From Vitellaria paradoxa (Eukaryota > Streptophyta > Magnoliopsida > Ericales > Sapotaceae), in assembly GCA_019916065.1 (NCBI GenBank), contig CM034240.1, positions 17,035,894 to 17,099,893 on the forward strand: a stretch of DNA of 64,000 bases, in the 5' to 3' direction. The notes under the pieces were generated by a model. The model worked only from the letters and a program-made list of their open reading frames with translations. It was not told where the DNA came from and searched no databases. Positions within the stretch are counted from its first letter, which is position 1. Every line of letters starts with the position of its first letter. This document shows positions 1 to 11,730 of the stretch, one piece after another. A program made the translations under genes and the position numbers.

Positions 1-2400
1 GTTGTGCAGGACGTGGTTACAAAGAAGACAATTGGCCTGGGCAAGCAACATACTCGGTTGTACTATCTCGCACCTAGCCAAAATCCACACCATGCACACA
101 ACACCAATTATACCTCCAGTCTTTGGCATTAGTGACTAAGGCATCCCTCATCTGCTCCTCTTCAGGAATTGCCAAAGAACATTTCAGAACTATTTTTTGA
201 TTCCCAGCATGTTTCTGATGTTTGTCCATTAGCCAAACAAACACGTTTACCTTTTTGTTCTATTTCGTCAATTGCACCTTTTGATTTAATTCATTATGAT
301 ATTTGTGGACCTCACAGAGTTAATTTCCATATTGGAGCAAGATATTTTTTCACCATTATAGATGACTTTTCTAATTTTACATGGGTTCATCTTATAAGTT
401 TCAATTCTGAAACAATCTTTATTGATGTCTTTTTCCTTCTTGGGCCAAACTCAATTTCATTGTGAGATTAAAGCTCTTCAACCAGATAATGGGACTGAAT
501 TCACATCCATGCATTCCTTCTTTAATGATCACAGTATTTTTTCCAACATTCTTGCATTGGCACACCTCAACAAAATAGGGTAGTAGAGCAAAAGCATCAT
601 CATATCTTGAATGTGGGTCGTGCACTCAAAATTTTGGGGAGAAAGCATACAAACAGCAAGTTATCTCATAAATCAACAACCTACACCATTATTATCCCAC
701 AAGTCATCCTATGAGATCTTATATAGAAAGCCACCGATTTATTCTCATCTTCAAGTTTTTGGTTATACATGTTTTGCAACCAATCTCACACCTATGCACA
801 AATTTGATGCTCGTGCTCGTCAGGGCATATTTATTGGTTATCCACTTGGCCAAAATGGATATCGAGTATATCACCTAGATATCAAGAAATGTTTCAACTC
901 CTGAGATGTCATTTTCCATGAACATGTTTTCCATTTTTCCTACCTCCCCACTGGAAAATCAATCCAATTATTCAGTCCTACCCATGCCACTTGATGGAGA
1001 AATGCCTTCCATTCCTATCCACTCTCATCCAACAAACAACCAAGTCACCCTTCACATTCAAATACACCATCATTCCAAGAAATTCCCACCATTTTTTCCC
1101 AAAAAAGGGACAACCACATTAGTCCCTTCTCACCTTCTCCAAATGATGTACCATCCTCTAGACATTTCTCTTTACATGGTACTAGTACCAATCACACCGC
1201 AAAATCAAGTTCCACTTCAATCCACAAGGGCCCCAACTTATCTCCAAGATTAGCAAGTCAATCATGCTCTCTTGCTTGCTCCAAGACCAACCCCTTATCT
1301 CACGTCTAGTACCAGATACCCTCTCACTCGGTATGTTTCCTACTCCAACATATCACTTGCTTACCGAACATTCATGCACAATATCTCTCACTTGGTTGAA
1401 CAAGTCTCTTATGAGCAAGCCAGTCAAGATACTAAGTGGGTTGAAGCACTGCACACAGAACTACAGGCTCTTGAGGAAAATAACACATGGACCATTGTAT
1501 CTCTTCCTCTAAGTCACAAATCCATTGGCTACAAATGGATCTTCAAAATTAAATACCACTCTGACAGTACCATTGAATGTTATAAAGCTCGCCTTGTTAC
1601 CAAGGGATTCACACAACGGGAAGGGATCGTTTACAAAGAGACTTTTGCACCATTAACTTGTTACCATGTGATGTTTTTTTGGCCGTTGCTGCTATGCGTA
1701 ATTGGAGTCTTCACCAAAAGGATGTCCAAAACGTTTTTCTTGATGGAGAACTTTCTCAAGAAGTTTATATGCAACCACCACTTGGATTTCGTCAACAAGG
1801 GGAGCAGCTTGTCTGTCTCCTCAATAAATCCTTATACGGCCTCTAGCAACCTTCGCGGATTTGGTTCCACAAATTTTCATCTTCAATCTGTGGCGTCAAC
1901 TTCGAACAATCAAGGATAGATTATCCTTTATTTACCAAGGTTCATGGTAACTCTTTTACTACTATATTGCTCTGTGTCAATGACATGATTATCACAGGGA
2001 AAAATGTCTTATCAATGATCTTAAGAAGTTCCTAAGCAATTGTTTTTGGATTACAAATCTAGGACCTTTGAAGTTCTTTACTGGGGTTGAAGTTGCATGC
2101 TCTAAGGTTGGAATTTCCATTTGTCAATGGAAATATTCCTTAGACATATTAGAAGTCACGTAAACTGAGAAAAGCATGACTCATAACTCCTTATCAACAT
2201 CACATTACAAAAGATAGTAATCCGTAGACTCTCATCTTTATAACAGGTATAACCTAATAACATCAATTGGGAAATTAGAAACAATCCATAAACCAAGTCG
2301 TTAATAGTGAGGGCAAACTCTGTGGTGGTTGTTAAGACAAAGAATGCCTTCATGGGCTCATGCAGCTACCTATATGCACCTAGAGTGACAATAAATCCTA
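1..2400 (+). pseudogene. Degenerate Ty1/copia retrotransposon (integrase-RT remnant)
   Basis: Pieces of a copia polyprotein follow one another in the right order but in shifting frames. Positions 1-129 give the Gag-pre-integrase tail (KKTIGLGKQHTRLYYL) and end in two stops. 169-465 gives the start of the integrase core (CPLAKQTRLPF, HYDICGPHRV). 611-904 gives the integrase C-terminal part ([20 protein letters not shown]). About 1400-1660 and 1658-1846 give the reverse transcriptase (WVEALHTELQALEENNTW; QPPLGF). About 1960-2000 gives the catalytic box, read as CVNDMIITG instead of the family's usual YVDD form. 2220-2390 resembles the connection to RNase H. At least four frame breaks and several stops show the copy is dead. 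No LTR is visible; the 5' part lies outside the window. Confidence 0.88.
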
Positions 2401-2449
2401 GCACTATTCATAAGTGGGGAAAAATAAGGAAAAATAAGATTTTTAACAA

Positions 2450-3460
2450 AAAAATCCCTCCTTGATATGCCCCCATTTCATTCTATACACTGCTCCATTT
2501 CATTTTATACACCTCAGCCCCATGCACTAGGGCTTATAAAGTAGCAAAAAGAATTCATTTAGCTCCTCTAATTCCCAAGCCTATACGGGTCTAATAAAAA
2601 GAGGCTCCCCCACCAATGAATATCAAATAATGTGCTACTATGGCATCCTTATTAATAGCACTACCACTAATGATGGAAGAAACATCATGCCAAAACTAGA
2701 TCCTTCCCCCATCAATTAATCACGAACACCGCATGCTTGAAAAACTATCCCAACTCTACTTGATTCCATTCCACAGACTCACCCCATACATTTCCTTCAC
2801 TTCATTTGAAGTAAACCCTCTATTATTCACTGCAATTTTGTTGTCACTGCTCTCCACAATTTACTCTCCTATTCTACATACCTCCAAATCCATGTTTAGT
2901 CGATAAAACTTTATTGAAATGTCAAAAATAATGAACACCAAATGCACCCACCTCAAGTAGAGAAAATATTCTATTCCAACACACTTGATGAAATTTGAAC
3001 TCTTTGACGCTTCACCTAGCTTTTCCCCACTTTGGCAAGCATATGAAAAAGGGACATAAAATAGATAGGCAAAATTTGAACAATGCTCTTAACCAATGTA
3101 ACTTCAACTCCCTCAAACAAATAATGCCTCATCTAACTTGCAGCCCCTTTCTCAAACTACTCAGTAACATTGTCCCATATAATTGAGTCCTTAGAAGAAC
3201 CTAATGGCAATTCTAAAAACACTAAAAGGAGTTCTACCTTAAAGCCCAAGCAATCTGCGCATTCAGGCATATCTTGCACCTCTCATATTGGAATTAATTC
3301 ACTCCTACCCATATTAACGTTCTCAAAGAGTCATAAATCAAACTAGCTTGTACTTCAATGAGGAGTTGTTCACCAACTAAAGAAAGGCAATATGACAAGC
3401 GCCATCTACTTTCCATGCAAACAATGCATCTCCTTTCCCAATAAGGCTCCAAGGAGAAGG
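2450..3460 (-). pseudogene. L1-type LINE remnant (C-terminal half of RT)
   Basis: On the minus strand, broken frames between about 3300 and 2880 read LELPLGSSKDSIIWDNV, then a stretch like 'FEKGLQ...LRELKLHWLRALFKFCLSIL', then SLLEVGAFGVHYF. This order corresponds to the plant L1 motifs 'YLGLPLG...W..V..RFERRL', 'GGRITLIRSTLSSLP' and 'GGLGVRN'. Stops are frequent. It abuts the copia remnant on its left. If the exportin-4-like exon at 4706-4798 belongs to a live gene, both elements lie in that gene's first intron. Confidence 0.65.
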
Positions 3461-3464
3461 AGAT

Positions 3465-4590
3465 CATACTTCACCAATTCCTCCCAATGAGTGTTTGAAC
3501 TGATTCATATGAAATACGGACACTTCAAAATGAGTTCCGTATAAATGACCAATGCATGATGGACTCAAATGCCCATTGAACATACTAAAATGCAAGCCAA
3601 ATACCCCATATCCAATGAAATAGAAGTCAAATACACCATTGAGGTGTCCAACTATTTTATCATATATTTTTTTCCCCAAATACAGATAGGATAAACTTAT
3701 GATTGAATAGCTGAAATTCATAAAATCATAAAATTATCTATCTCATCCTTTGTTACTTTTTGTGTGTTGGAATATGATTGAATAACGCTATTGAAATATT
3801 TAATTAGGGGTCTTGTGGTTGTTATATACATAGATAACAAAAACACATAAAATTTATATATTTTTAATGAGAATTATTGTGTTGTCCTCACATTATATAT
3901 GCGAAATATAATTTTTGTACATATGTGGAAGACTTGAACTCTAAACTCACAAGCTTTTAAATAAAAAGCTTAAATGTCAATAATGAAACAGAGCTAATCT
4001 CTTAGTACATTTGGATAACTATGGATTTCAAAATAATGGATTTGAAATTAAATCGTATTAAAATATGAGAGGGAACTAATTTATGTAAGATTTCATGGAA
4101 GATTTCTAATACTTACTACTAAGTTACCGAGCCACTATAATGAAAAATTTTAAATACTACTTTTTTTTGTAGTGATTTCAAATTTATCATAAACTATCAT
4201 GTTAAACCACTCAAATCCATACCTAAACTAACAAACTTATATTTTAGCAATTCTTCTTCAATAAATAACACCAAATCATTAATTTTAAACCCATAAATAC
4301 AAACACAACCTCACATTATATAATTAAGGAGCCAATTCTTATCAAGAGGTGGGACATTGCATTCGTTAATTGTATTGCATAAGCAGTGACAAATCACTAT
4401 CATCCATCTAGGGTATCAACAAAATTGATGCTTTCTGCACATATCTATAACTTTCTAACAATTTGCATATAATTGCTTTGGACTCGTGTTTTACATAGCT
4501 TCATAGACAAATTGCAAAGGCTTTAGGATCCAACATATTTGAAGCTACCTGAAATTAGTAATTCCCCATTTTCCTCCAACTCTCCCCACA
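3465..4590. other. AT-rich non-coding stretch
   Basis: No reading frame with a recognisable product on either strand. It would be intron sequence if the exon at 4706-4798 belongs to a gene continuing to the left. Confidence 0.5.
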
Positions 4591-4705
4591 TTTACTTAGC
4601 AATCAAACAGTGCATATACCCAATAGGCCAGTTTTTGTATATCTTCCTCCAATTTTTCAGACAGACAGCGTATAGAATAGAAAGGGAAGCAAAAATGAAT
4701 GGAAC

Positions 4706-4798
4706 CTGCATGGAACTGCAAGCGAATTCGATTGTTTGCATGATGGATTGAAGCTGAGACAAATCGGGGGTTCCACTAGCCGGGTACCCTTGATGCAT
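4706..4798 (-). CDS. First coding exon of an exportin-4-like gene (partial)
   Basis: Minus-strand ATG at 4798 opens 31 codons containing GTPDLSQLQSIMQTIEFACS and ending SSMQ, followed at once by a splice donor (CAG|GTTCC, intron from 4705). From family knowledge this resembles the short N-terminus of plant exportin-4, an importin-beta-type nuclear export receptor, which continues in the next exon with a helix rich in Asn, Pro and Ala. That exon is not visible in 1-4700, where the sequence is copia and LINE debris, so the rest of the gene would lie beyond the left edge after a long first intron, or this is an orphan exon. Upstream DNA at 4850-5100 is less AT-rich and resembles a 5' UTR. Identification rests on about 30 residues and is tentative. 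Confidence 0.45.
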
Positions 4799-5110
4799 CT
4801 TCGCTCACTACACGAATATATATATATATATATAAAGAAAGTAACAGTTATTTAGTAGAGACGCAGAACTGGAGCGTCAGATAAATCAAGCGGGTGACGA
4901 ATCGAGTTCTTGTCGATGGTGAAGGAGAAGAATTCAAGAACTTACCAGTTTTGGAATCAATAGGAGGGCTTAGAGTTGAAAGCCGTGAACGGATCACTAG
5001 TATCGCCAGGGGAGAACACTGGGGATTCCAGAGATCGTCACCGCCTGCAGTGTAAATAGGAGCGCTAGAGGGAAAACTCTCTTCTGTGCGGAGAAACAAA
5101 ATGACAGTTC
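4799..5110 (-). promoter_or_regulatory. Probable 5' UTR/promoter-proximal region of the exportin-4-like exon
   Basis: This stretch upstream (rightward) of the minus-strand ATG is locally GC-richer than its surroundings and contains an (AT)n run at 4817-4834. The change to very AT-rich DNA at about 5150 fits the outer limit of a transcribed leader. No clear TATA box was assigned. Confidence 0.3.
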
Positions 5111-5223
5111 AGCGCAGGCGAAGTTAAAAGCAGAAATAACGATGCGAATTTTTCATTTTCATATATCATTCAGTTTTAGCATATTAGTTATTAAAAAAAA
5201 TTAAAAATAGTATATACTTTTAA

Positions 5224-5551
5224 GCCGCATTTGGTTTATTTCCTTATTTTTTATTTTTTATTTTTATTTTATATGTTAAAAATTTCAAAACGAGAAAATA
5301 AAAAATACTATATTTTCTTTATTTTAAAATTTTTTTATTTTTTTGTTAAAAACTCTCAAAATAATTTTTTATCAGTTTCTATTTCATGTGTTAATTTATT
5401 TTTAGTTTTTGAAAATAAATTTTAAAAACACAAGTAACCAAACGGATTTTAAGTTATTTTTCTTATTTTCAAAAGTACAAAATAAAAAATGAGCTCAAAA
5501 TATAAAATAAAAAATAATAATAGAAAATAAAAGAATAAACCAAATTACCCC
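5224..5551. mobile_element. MITE with TTAA flanks (PIF/Harbinger, Tourist-like)
   Basis: The left end reads GCCGCATTTGGTTTATT; the reverse complement of the right end reads GGGGTAATTTGGTTTATT. The internal sequence is also largely self-complementary (TTATTTTTTATTTTT against AAAATAAAAAATAATAA). TTAA occurs at both borders (5220-5223 and 5552-5555), consistent with the TTA/TAA target preference of PIF/Harbinger elements. Length 328 bp, no coding potential. Confidence 0.6.
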
Positions 5552-5559
5552 TTAATCTA

Positions 5560-8500
5560 TTAAGGGTGTTTAGTTGAAAAAAATATAATAATTTTATAGT
5601 AAAAGTAATATATAGAAAATTTTAATCGAAGGAAATTAATAAATGTTGATGAATTAATAATAACTAAAGTAATAATTCGTTAAAAATATAAATAAATTAA
5701 ATAACTTTTGAATGATCATAATGGTGTTGAAATCAAAATGATAAAAAATGCTGTACATATGTAAATACACTATACGGTGTGTATTAATGTTCTCAGAATT
5801 ATATAATATTTTTTATTAACAAAAAATAATTTTTAAATATATTATAAAATATTTTAATAAAATTACATACAATAGTTCTGTTTTACCGGGGTGAAGATCA
5901 ACAATTACTACAAGGACCTTAATAAACTTAGAAGCTGGCTCGAGCCGCAAAAACTTTTGCTAAAATAAAGAAGGAATCAACGCCCCTTAATTTTATAAAA
6001 TAGTTTTTGAGTTATTTTTTAAATTTATATTTTTGATTCAACCCAATTCCAAAAATTAAGATTAATTCTAGAATATATATTTAATCTCAAAAATATCCAA
6101 TTGTTCTTATCTCTTTTTTATTTAAAATTGTTTACCAATTTTAATAAATACCTTTTTAATTCTTTACTTATTTTACAAAATTAATTTGAGTTTGAAAATA
6201 TTATTATTTTTAACTATATAAAATTAATTTTTTGACTAATTTTGTAAAATAACTCAAACTAAAAACATTATTTTTTATTTTTATTAATTATACATTGTAC
6301 TTTATACAAATAATTTAGATATTAAATAAGTAAAGTGCACGTAAATTTTGGTCTAATAAAAAAATAACACAACTTTAGTACATGCATATAACTAATATAA
6401 AATTTATAAAAATAACTCAAACATTAAAAATGGTCAACCTGACTAATTAAATTTGAAGTTGAAATTTAAAAGATAAAACGAAATCCTCTCAAAGCCTAAA
6501 TAATATTTAGATATTTTTTCTATGTTCTTAAATTTAAGATATAGTAAAAGTTGTTATTACAAGAGAAATTAAATTTTTTAATTTTAATTAATAATCAATA
6601 AATTTAAACTTTTTTTCAAGTCGAATTAATTTTTATGTATTTTTTGTGTTTTTTATTATATAAATTTTAAAACTTCAGTAAATAAATAAGCAAGTTTCAT
6701 TATCTTTAAATTGATAATAACCATATCTCACAACCATAGTGGTTTTATAGACAAAATAAAATGCGTAGTTGTGATCATCTATAAGTGTGAGACAAAAGTA
6801 AGTAAATGCTTTGTAAATAAGAAGATAAATTATTAAAAAAATAAAAGGAGGGTTTTTATTCAAATATTTGTAAGAATAATAAAAGACGAATGGTAAAAAT
6901 AGAGAGTGTTAAATATGATTAGTTAATATTTTTCAATGGGCTTTTATAAAAATAACTCGAATTAAAAATATTATTATAATCAATAGGCATGGTCCGTTTA
7001 AAGAACTTGGGGATTCTTTTTACATTGATAAAAATCACATGTCACAATTCCAATGACTTTATGGACAAAAGAAAAACTAGAGTTACAATCGTCTATTAAT
7101 GTGGGACAAAAGTAAGTAAAGTTTTTGTGAAAGAGAAAGTAAAATATTAGAAAAATGAGAATAGGATATTTTATTCAATAATTATAAGAATAGAAAAAAA
7201 AAATAGAATAGTAAATAGAGAGAGTGTTACATATGATTTGGTAATAAATTTTCAATTGATTTTATAAAAATAATTCAAACTAAAAATATAGTAAATTGTT
7301 TTTATAAAACAAAATTATGGTCAAAATATCCAATTCAAATATAAAATTAGAATTAAAAAAAATTACTACCAAATAACATGCCCAATAATCAGAATATGTT
7401 AATAAGTGGACTTTAAGAAATAGAAGATTCTGTTTTTAAGTTTATTGTAAAAGTTGATTTTCAACAAAAGAAAATAAAGACTAGGTTCCCCTTGATTGAT
7501 AAGAAATTTTGCCATAACAAGAAGAAATTAGTTTGTTTCATCATAATATTCTCATATAGAAGAAGAAAGAGTCATAGGAATCAGGGTTAATTTGCCACTA
7601 AACAAAAAAAAAAATTTGTACATACAAGAATTAAGAACGAAAATATTTCAATTTGTAATTCTTGATTGAATTTGATAATTTTATATCTCCGAAATGATCA
7701 TATTTAATTTTGAAATACTTTACAATTTGTAAAATGATTAGGTTGTAGGATTATTCAAGTTCGTTGTGTCTTATTTAATACGTACAAAAGATCAAATGAT
7801 CTGAACCCAAAATATAAGTGTACTCAGATACCTCCAATGAGATATCTAGATATTCCCAAATCTAATTGTATCCGGATATCTTTCACAGAAGTGACTAATA
7901 AGCACATATCCCCTAACCATTTTCGGATGTCATTCACATCACTAAACAAAAACTTAGTACAAACCGATAAAAACTAATGGAAAACAAATTGCCGCAACCA
8001 CTTTAGTCCATGCGATCCTATTCATGCTCAACCTTCCAAGCAAGTGAACAATGTGATCAGGAGGGCTCTTAACTCTTTTGCCTTGGCCTCTAAAGAGTTT
8101 TCAAATGAATTAGATTCTCCCTAAGAAACAATTCAAATTCTATGTAATAATAGAAAAAGGTGGAATGGTTAATGGGGAGACTACTATTTTTGATTTGGTA
8201 ATAAATTTTCGATTAGTTCATAAAATAAATCGATTTAAAAATATTATTATTAGTCGTACATTATGCTTTATAAAAATACGATAAATGTTAAAAAATAATT
8301 TTAAAATTAGAATTTAGAAATAAATTACTACAAAGTATAGTTAATATTTAAGCATTTTTCTGTAATTTTAAATTTAATAAATACTAAGAGTTGTTATAAT
8401 AAGAAAAATAATTTTTAAACATTTAAGAAGCCTAATTATTATTTAGGCATTTTCTTTGTGTTCTTTAATTTAATCCGTAATGCATTTGAAGTATATAATT

Positions 8501-9340
8501 TTTACAATACAGTGAATTAATTATTAGCAAGTGGGTATTGTAGGAATCCACAATCTCACTTCACATCCATTAAAATTACATGCCACAACTCTAGTTGGTT
8601 TTATATACAAATAAAAAAAAGTGAGATTATGGCCATTTAGCAACATGGGATAAGAGAAAATAAAACTTTATGAATGAGAAGATATATAAGATAATAAAAG
8701 AGAATGAATGAAAAGAGTGCTATGTAGCATTTGAAGAAAGAAAATATGAGAGAAAAAAAAAATCTTAACTAGTAATATTTTTTGTTGCATATTTGAATGA
8801 AAATAGTGACATAATTGAGATATTTACACAATATAAATTATTCACTCATTTTAAACATACAAAATATTTTAACATTATCAAACTATGGAAATTTTTTTAA
8901 ATCATTTTGAACTTTTTGTGTATCTGTGAAAAGGTAGATACCATTATTATGTAAATACTATGATGAAAATTTCTACTTCAACTTTTGATTGGACTTGAGT
9001 ATTAATAATATTTGTAAAGTTGAAATATGTCATTGTAATATTAAAATGGTTTGAAATCAATGTGCATATATTTAAATATTCAAGGAAAGTCTTTATTATT
9101 CTGTTTGAAAACACTCTTCTTCTAGAATTGATTTGATTTTAAAATAAAAAAATTGATTTGATTTAATTTAGTAAATAAAATTTTATATTTGGAACACATT
9201 TTAAATTTGAGAATTGAATTGATTTGGTTTAAGGGAGATACCAAGTTTGACCATATTAATAAGAAGCAGAAAATATGATATGAGGATAAATTTGTCCATT
9301 TATTAGGATGACTTAAGAAAATAATAAATTTTCATGAACT
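5560..9340. other. Long AT-rich intergenic region
   Basis: No gene recognised on either strand. The sequence is dominated by A/T runs and contains the three-copy diverged repeat listed separately. Confidence 0.6.
6690..8760 (+). repeat. Diverged dispersed repeat, three copies (about 200-280 bp each)
   Basis: Copies lie at about 6690-6990, 7030-7290 and 8575-8760. Shared landmarks in the same order are: a block like 'CACAACTCYAGTGGTTTTAT', 'ACAAA(A/T)', a GTGRGACAAAAGTAAGTAAA-type segment, a run of A-rich sequence with GAGAATG, and 'AGAGAGTGTTA'. The first two copies continue into a shared 'TTTTATAAAAATAA' tail. Agreement is loose, so the copies are old. They may be a decayed tandem array or remnants of one non-autonomous element family. 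Confidence 0.45.
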
Positions 9341-9345
9341 TTTAT

Positions 9346-9643
9346 TGTAACAACTCGCATTCACGTAGTACAATATTGTTCGCTTTAGGTTTGGTAAGTT
9401 ATTTCCCAAGAGATCACCCATCCCGGTACTACCCTAACTGGAGCACATTTAACCCTAGAGTTCTTACTAAATCCAATGCCCTCATTACTTTAAAGCGCGT
9501 TGTTTTATATGGATGTCAAATATTACATATATGCCACTTCATTTCATGACCTAGGCGATGTGGGATGGAAGACATTGCTTCTCTACTTCACCTCTGACTT
9601 CACTCTCCCACAGACAGAATCCCTCATAGGTAGGTCTCTCACA
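9346..9643 (-). repeat. Cassandra-type 3' LTR with 5S rRNA-like domain
   Basis: Plus-strand ends are TGTAAC... and ...CTCTCACA. Positions about 9390-9498 align in reverse with plant 5S rRNA: GAGATCACCCATCCCGGTAC, then GAGCACATTTAACC, then AGAGTTCT. These correspond to the 5S segments covering the internal promoter region. The 5S copy runs in the same direction as the element (minus strand). Confidence 0.78.
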
Positions 9644-9761
9644 ATTCTCCCCCCTTACAGGGCACGCGTCCCCGCGTGACCTCCTGCTTTACTCTCCCGC
9701 AGGCAGGTCCCCCACACTTGGAGCCTACACACGCGTGATCCCACACTTTCGGCTGGGTATT

Positions 9762-9774
9762 GGCTCTGACACCA
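9762..9774 (-). promoter_or_regulatory. Primer-binding site for initiator tRNA-Met
   Basis: On the minus strand the site reads TGGTGTCAGAGCC, one mismatch from the usual TGGTATCAGAGCC complement of the initiator tRNA-Met 3' end. It starts two bases after the terminal CA of the right-hand (5') LTR, as expected for first-strand priming. Confidence 0.8.
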
Positions 9775-9776
9775 AT

Positions 9777-10048
9777 TGTAACGACCCGCATCCACATGGT
9801 ACAATATTATCCACTTTGGGCTTGGTAAACTACTTCTTAGGAGATCACCCATCCTTGTACTACTCCTACTAGAACACGCTTAACCCTGGAGTTCTCATCG
9901 AATCTAGTGCAATCACGGTTTTAAAACACATTATTTTATATGGATGTCGAATATTACATATATGTCACTTCCTTCTACGACCCAGACGATGTGGCATGAA
10001 AGGTAATGCTTCTCTCCTTCACCTCCGGCTTCACTCTCCCGCAGGCAG
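9777..10048 (-). repeat. Cassandra-type 5' LTR, inner part (5S-bearing)
   Basis: Starts TGTAACGACCCGCATCCACA, homologous to the other LTR. About 9826-9930 holds the antisense 5S-like block (GGAGATCACCCATCC, TACTACTCCTACTAGAACAC, GGAGTTCTCATCG), somewhat closer to 5S than the other copy. It is interrupted after 10048 by the solo LTR; the outer part resumes at 13845. Confidence 0.75.
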
Positions 10049-10811
10049 TGTTACGCCCCAGATTTTCATAATCCGAATACCCGAGGGTGACTTAGGATTA
10101 TTTATTTGGGTATAAAAATAAGATGACAGCGATACGCCGTCACACCCCAAATTTTTCCTCCAAACTTGGGTTGACTTGCAATAAAAATTTAAGGTATTCA
10201 AAATCCCTAGTTTATCACAACCAATATTTATAAGTCATTAGACTGAATCATTTGATGGGATTCAACTACAGGGCACAAAATAAAAAAAATATAGAGAATA
10301 ATATTACAGAGCCATCTAAGCGACTCAACCATACGATTAACATTACATATCAAATAAAGTAACTAGGTCTAAACTTAATGATTACAATCATCCAATAATT
10401 ATTATTACAGACCACAATAATAAATAAAATCTTCCAGCACTATGCAGGAAAGAAAAAAAAAGATTAACTCTTCTAATGAATATTTAAGAGAAATTAATCT
10501 CTTTCCAGCTCATCTTCAGTATCCATGTGCTTAATATCCTGAAAAAAATATTCCCACAAGGGGTGAGCTAGTAAAGCCCAATAATTAGAATCTCCTAGGT
10601 GCCTATATGCAGTGGTTGTAATGCTACACTGTATTAGGTGACCCACTACAGTGAATGTGATTAGGTGGCATACTGTTTATGCAACAATTAATTCAATAGA
10701 TCCTAACTGAATAATGTAAATGATACTTACAACAGTTCGATGAAACCGTCACCGCAACTACTATTTTACTTACATGTAGAAATAGTTAAATGTTGATGTG
10801 TGTACCATAAT

Positions 10812-10905
10812 GAAATCTGTGTCGCAGTGGTAGGGATCTCAGATTCAGATCTTCAAGGTTTCAGGATCAAATTCCGTAGCGATACAGGTTTCATATATAT
10901 ATATT
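10812..10905 (+). mobile_element. tRNA-like SINE remnant inside the solo LTR
   Basis: GTGTCGCAGTGGTAGG resembles a pol III A box and GGATCAAATTCC a decayed B box about 40 bases further on, the usual tRNA-type SINE spacing. It is followed by an (AT)n/T-rich stretch. No target duplication was found. Confidence 0.4.
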
Positions 10906-11635
10906 TTAATAAAATATTCATCAAGAAGAACTAAATATAATTAAATAATTCCAACACGTCATTCATACATAAGCAAGAGAGGTTGCCAATCATTAGTAAA
11001 ATTTGGTAAAGGAGTTTAATCTAAATCCTCCTAAGATAATCATAATCCTATCCTCCTCTACCCCTAACCTTGGGAACTAGTGACTTCACGGACTTAGCAT
11101 TCAATGCATTCCGATGGTGTCACCCACCAAAAACCTAGCCGTCGCGACCGATTACCTGACTGGCGAGGTCAGAAAGGAGCATCTCCCAAATAAAATGCAT
11201 ATGTTCCCATCTCCATCTAAAAGGCCATTTCTACCCATCCATCACCCCATTGCCAAAAAAATAACTTTAGCACTGAGTGCCTTAATTAATTTTCACCCCT
11301 TGGCATTCCAAGGGTATCTTGTATGGCAATCAGACATTTTTAATAACAACCGGCAATGTTCTCGGATGATGAATCCGAGGTGGGATTATTCAGTCACATA
11401 CAGTATACTTTAAGTATTTTATCTCAATTCAAAATTTAATAATAATTCACAATAAATTAAAGATTAAACATAATCACCACCATTCTTGTCACAAAGATAG
11501 GTACCACATGTAAATTAACAAGAAGCAAGTAACTAGAAAAATTTAGAATTCGAATTAGTTATTTTAGTTAATTCTTTGACAAGTTTGCCGTACTAGCCTT
11601 GATAAGAATAAAATTTTTTCTAATGATATATTAAT

Positions 11636-11730
11636 TAAGCCGAGGTTGGCAGCTTAGTGGGTGGGCGACCCTAATTGCGATTTGAAGTCGCGAGTTCGAA
11701 CCTCATTAGTTGCGATCTCGGTTTTTGTCT
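11636..11730 (+). mobile_element. tRNA-like SINE remnant inside the solo LTR
   Basis: A tRNA-like block has AGCTTAGTGGGTGGGCGACC as A-box region and CGAGTTCGAACCTC as B box, then a short tail ending in T-rich DNA. The second half does not fold like a complete tRNA, and no usable anticodon arm could be assigned, so a SINE head is more likely than a tRNA gene. Confidence 0.42.

Noticed and set aside
9655..9852. 65-codon minus-strand frame
   Set aside because: Spans the internal region and LTR edge of the Cassandra-type TRIM, which carries no protein genes.
9390..9930. Functional 5S rRNA genes
   Set aside because: Both 5S-like blocks carry many substitutions and sit inside matching LTRs with PBS and target duplication, so they are Cassandra-type sequence.
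11636..11730. tRNA gene
   Set aside because: A and B box-like segments exist but no complete cloverleaf or anticodon arm could be drawn; a SINE head is more likely.
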